From positions 1 to 64,000 of the forward strand of contig NZ_LFLS01000002.1 in assembly GCF_001189915.1 (NCBI RefSeq): a stretch of DNA of 64,000 bases, read 5' to 3'. A model generated the notes under the pieces. It ran no database searches and had not been told where the DNA came from. It was given only the letters and a program-made list of their open reading frames with translations. How positions within the stretch are numbered: the first letter of the stretch is position 1; each line of letters opens with the position of its first letter. The DNA comes from Herbaspirillum autotrophicum. GTDB lineage: Bacteria > Pseudomonadota > Gammaproteobacteria > Burkholderiales > Burkholderiaceae_D. This document shows, one piece after another, positions 62,069 to 64,000 of the stretch. Made by a program: the position numbers and the translations under genes.

Positions 62069-62998
62069 ATGGACCTCAATCAACTGGAAGCTTTTTCGGC
62101 AGTGATGACGATTGGCAGCGTGACCGGCGCCGGGCGCAGTCTCGGCCGTTCGCAGCCGGCCATCAGCAAGGCCATCCAGGATCTGGAAGGCGAACTTGGC
62201 TATGCCTTGTTCGACCGCAACGGTCCGCGTGTGACGCCGACCGACAAGGCGTTTCTGCTGTACGAAGAGGTGGAACGCTCATTGGTCGGCTTGCGTACCA
62301 TCCGTGAACGGGCGCTCGAAATCGGCCGTGAGGAACAGTTGCCGATCCATCTGGTGGCAACCCCGGCGCTGGCCTCGACCATCGCGCCGGCGGCACTGAA
62401 ACTGATCGAACCCCTCGGTTTGCCGGAACATATTCATTTGCGCAGCGCCTCGGCCGAACAAGTCGTGCATGCGGTGCTGCACCGCACCGTCAGTCTGGGA
62501 CTGACCAGCTTGCCGGTGGCGCATCGCGGCCTTGACCTGCACTGGATCGGCCAGGCGCCGTGCGTGGTGGTGCTGCGCGCCGACAGTGAACTGGCGCAAG
62601 CCGACGTCGTGACACTTGACGCCTTGCGCGATCAGCGCATCATCACCATGTCCAATCGCTATCGCTTGCGGCAGCGCATCGACATGGCGCTCGGTCAGGA
62701 CAAGCCCTTGAATGTGGCCATCGAAACCAATACCTCATTCAATGCCATCATGGCCGCCCATGCGGGTCTGGGCGTGGCGCTGGTGGAACCGATCACGGCG
62801 CTGGGCATGCCGATTGAAGGCCTGGCGGTGCGGCCGCTGGCGGTCAACGTGCCGTTTTATTTTGGTGTCGTGACGCCATTCGGCAAGCCGGTCGATGCCG
62901 TCACGCAAGCCTTGATCGCGGCCATCGAAACGGCAGCGCGCACTATCTTGCACGGCTTCGTCAAGCGTGGCGCCGGCGATCACGACGATTTGCTGTAA
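62069..62998 (+). CDS. LysR-family transcriptional regulator
   Basis: A 309-residue LysR protein. The winged helix is LEAFSAVMTIGSVTGAGRSLGRSQPAISKAIQDLEGELGYALFDR. The effector domain includes IHLVATPALASTIAPAAL and AAHAGLGVALVEPITALG. It is divergent from the iscS-like gene and just upstream of a flavin monooxygenase, and could regulate either. Confidence 0.93.
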   Translation: MDLNQLEAFSAVMTIGSVTGAGRSLGRSQPAISKAIQDLEGELGYALFDRNGPRVTPTDKAFLLYEEVERSLVGLRTIRERALEIGREEQLPIHLVATPALASTIAPAALKLIEPLGLPEHIHLRSASAEQVVHAVLHRTVSLGLTSLPVAHRGLDLHWIGQAPCVVVLRADSELAQADVVTLDALRDQRIITMSNRYRLRQRIDMALGQDKPLNVAIETNTSFNAIMAAHAGLGVALVEPITALGMPIEGLAVRPLAVNVPFYFGVVTPFGKPVDAVTQALIAAIETAARTILHGFVKRGAGDHDDLL

Positions 62999-63067
62999 GC
63001 AGCAAGAAACGATTAGCAGAATTGAACATGCAGAACATTCATCAGCCACAGCGAAAGGACGCGCATC

Positions 63068-64000
63068 GTGTCTAGTGCCATTTCTCCCGCCACTCAGGCA
63101 TCCGGCGCCAGCGGCCTGGCCGCGCTGGAAGCGCGCTTGCAACAAGACCTGGCGTGGCTCGACCTGCCGGCCAAAGCCTGGGTCCCGGCCAAGACCGTGG
63201 ATAACCAGCCGGTGCTGGACGTGGCCATCATCGGCGGCGGTCAGGCCGGTATGGCTGCGGCCGTGTCGCTGTTGCATATGGGCATCAATGCGGTGATCTA
63301 CGATCAGGCACCGGCCGGCTTTGAAGGGCCATGGGCCACCACGGCACGGATGGAAACCCTGCGTTCGCCGAAGAAGCTGACCGGGCCGGCGCTGGGCTTC
63401 GCGGCGCTGACGTTCCGCGCCTGGTTCGAAGCGCAATTCGGGCTGGAAGCCTGGGAGGCGCTGGACAAGATTCCACGTCTGCAATGGATGGATTACTTGC
63501 GCTGGTATCGCAAAGTAATGGCGCTCGATGTGCGCAACGAGCACCGCATCGAAGCGATTTTGCCGCGCGCCGATGGCGTGGTGGAACTGCACATCAATGC
63601 GCCGGCCGGCAAGTCGGTGGTACTGGCGCGACGGGTGGTGCTGGCCACCGGCCGCGACGGTCTCGGCGGCGCCTATCTGCCGCCGCTGGCGCAGAACCTG
63701 CCGCGTGCCTTGTGGGCGCATTCGTCGGACGAGATGGATTACAGCAAGCTGGCCGGCAAGCGGGTCGGCGTGATCGGTGCCGGGGCATCATCGATGGACA
63801 GTGCGGCGACCGCGCTGGAGGCGGGTGCCGCCAGCGTCGATATACTGATTCGTCGCAGCGTCATGCCGCGCATCAATAAAGGCAAGGGCGCCGGTAACCC
63901 GGGGCTGACATATGGCCATGTGAATCTGCCGGATGAGTGGAAATGGCGCATTCGCCATTACATCAATGCCCAGCAGATTCCGGCACCGAGCGGCAGCGTA
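63068..64000 (+). CDS. Flavin-dependent monooxygenase-type oxidoreductase, 3' end outside the window
   Basis: 311 residues are visible, running to the window edge. I chose GTG 63068 with AAAGGA at good spacing. After about 55 residues comes the FAD motif LDVAIIGGGQAGMAAAVSLLHMG, then SPKKLTGPALGFAALTFRAWFEAQFG. The NAD(P) motif is VGVIGAGASSMDSAATALEAGA, followed by IRRSVMPRINKGKGAG. The order FAD then NADP Rossmann motif is that of class B flavoprotein monooxygenases and FAD/NAD(P)-binding proteins of the FMO/BVMO/SidA superfamily. The substrate is unknown. It is encoded 69 bp after the LysR gene and may be its target. Confidence 0.85.
   Translation, partial: MSSAISPATQASGASGLAALEARLQQDLAWLDLPAKAWVPAKTVDNQPVLDVAIIGGGQAGMAAAVSLLHMGINAVIYDQAPAGFEGPWATTARMETLRSPKKLTGPALGFAALTFRAWFEAQFGLEAWEALDKIPRLQWMDYLRWYRKVMALDVRNEHRIEAILPRADGVVELHINAPAGKSVVLARRVVLATGRDGLGGAYLPPLAQNLPRALWAHSSDEMDYSKLAGKRVGVIGAGASSMDSAATALEAGAASVDILIRRSVMPRINKGKGAGNPGLTYGHVNLPDEWKWRIRHYINAQQIPAPSGSV

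Overview
The window reads as chromosome of a GC-rich Gram-negative bacterium, most likely a betaproteobacterium of the Burkholderiales (Oxalobacteraceae-like). This rests on the protein families, the density of ABC transporters and flavin monooxygenases, the cbpA-cbpM pair, the FolE2/PyrC/COG0523 set, and an outer-membrane autotransporter. The genus is a guess. Coding density is high. I saw no tRNA, rRNA, CRISPR array, insertion sequence or prophage gene.

Layout. 1-3456: the 3' part of a large RTX-like repeat protein and an unrecognised companion gene. 3498-10503: cbpM-cbpA, a Crp/Fnr regulator, a globin-coupled GGDEF-EAL protein, a chemoreceptor, and the last codons of a lost TonB-dependent receptor. 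10642-17609 (minus strand): a sulfur-type operon with a flavoprotein, an acyl-CoA-dehydrogenase-like monooxygenase, MetQ-MetN-MetI and an SnaA/NtaA-type monooxygenase, facing a TetR regulator across a clean palindrome. 18424-23000 (minus): a compact zinc-limitation operon, two COG0523 GTPases with FolE2 and a dihydroorotase, behind two tandem TGCAAC-N3-GTTGC(A/G) palindromes.

23449-38974 holds the most interesting unit. A FadR-type GntR regulator and an SDR diverge from a long operon with a near-perfect sigma-70 promoter and a candidate operator just downstream of it. The operon encodes a shikimate-dehydrogenase-family enzyme, a complete Liv-type ABC transporter, an SDR, a fused alpha-beta thiamine-diphosphate E1, a VOC protein, E2, E3 and a succinate-semialdehyde-type aldehyde dehydrogenase. 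A strong terminator closes it. I read it as uptake of a hydroxylated, possibly cyclic, compound, oxidation to a hydroxyketone or diketone, thiolytic C-C cleavage by an acetoin-dehydrogenase-like complex, and oxidation of the released aldehyde. The substrate is unknown.

39182-44655: a 7-TM histidine kinase and OmpR-type regulator, then an autotransporter with an unusual, apparently globular passenger preceded by 10-bp direct repeats, then an MscS-like channel. 45087-52498 (minus): a second flavin-monooxygenase operon (SsuD-like and SnaA-like) with a polyamine-type ABC transporter whose two permeases are fused, plus an IclR regulator. 52663-60551: a LysR regulator diverging from a polar amino-acid ABC transporter, a DAO-family oxidase, an argininosuccinate-lyase-family enzyme and an SDR. 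60599-64000: an orphan IscS-like cysteine desulfurase, a LysR regulator and the start of a flavin monooxygenase.

Overall this is an accessory-metabolism region: several complete scavenging units (sulfur compounds, zinc limitation, amino acids, an unidentified carbon source), most paired with a local regulator and a visible operator-like palindrome.
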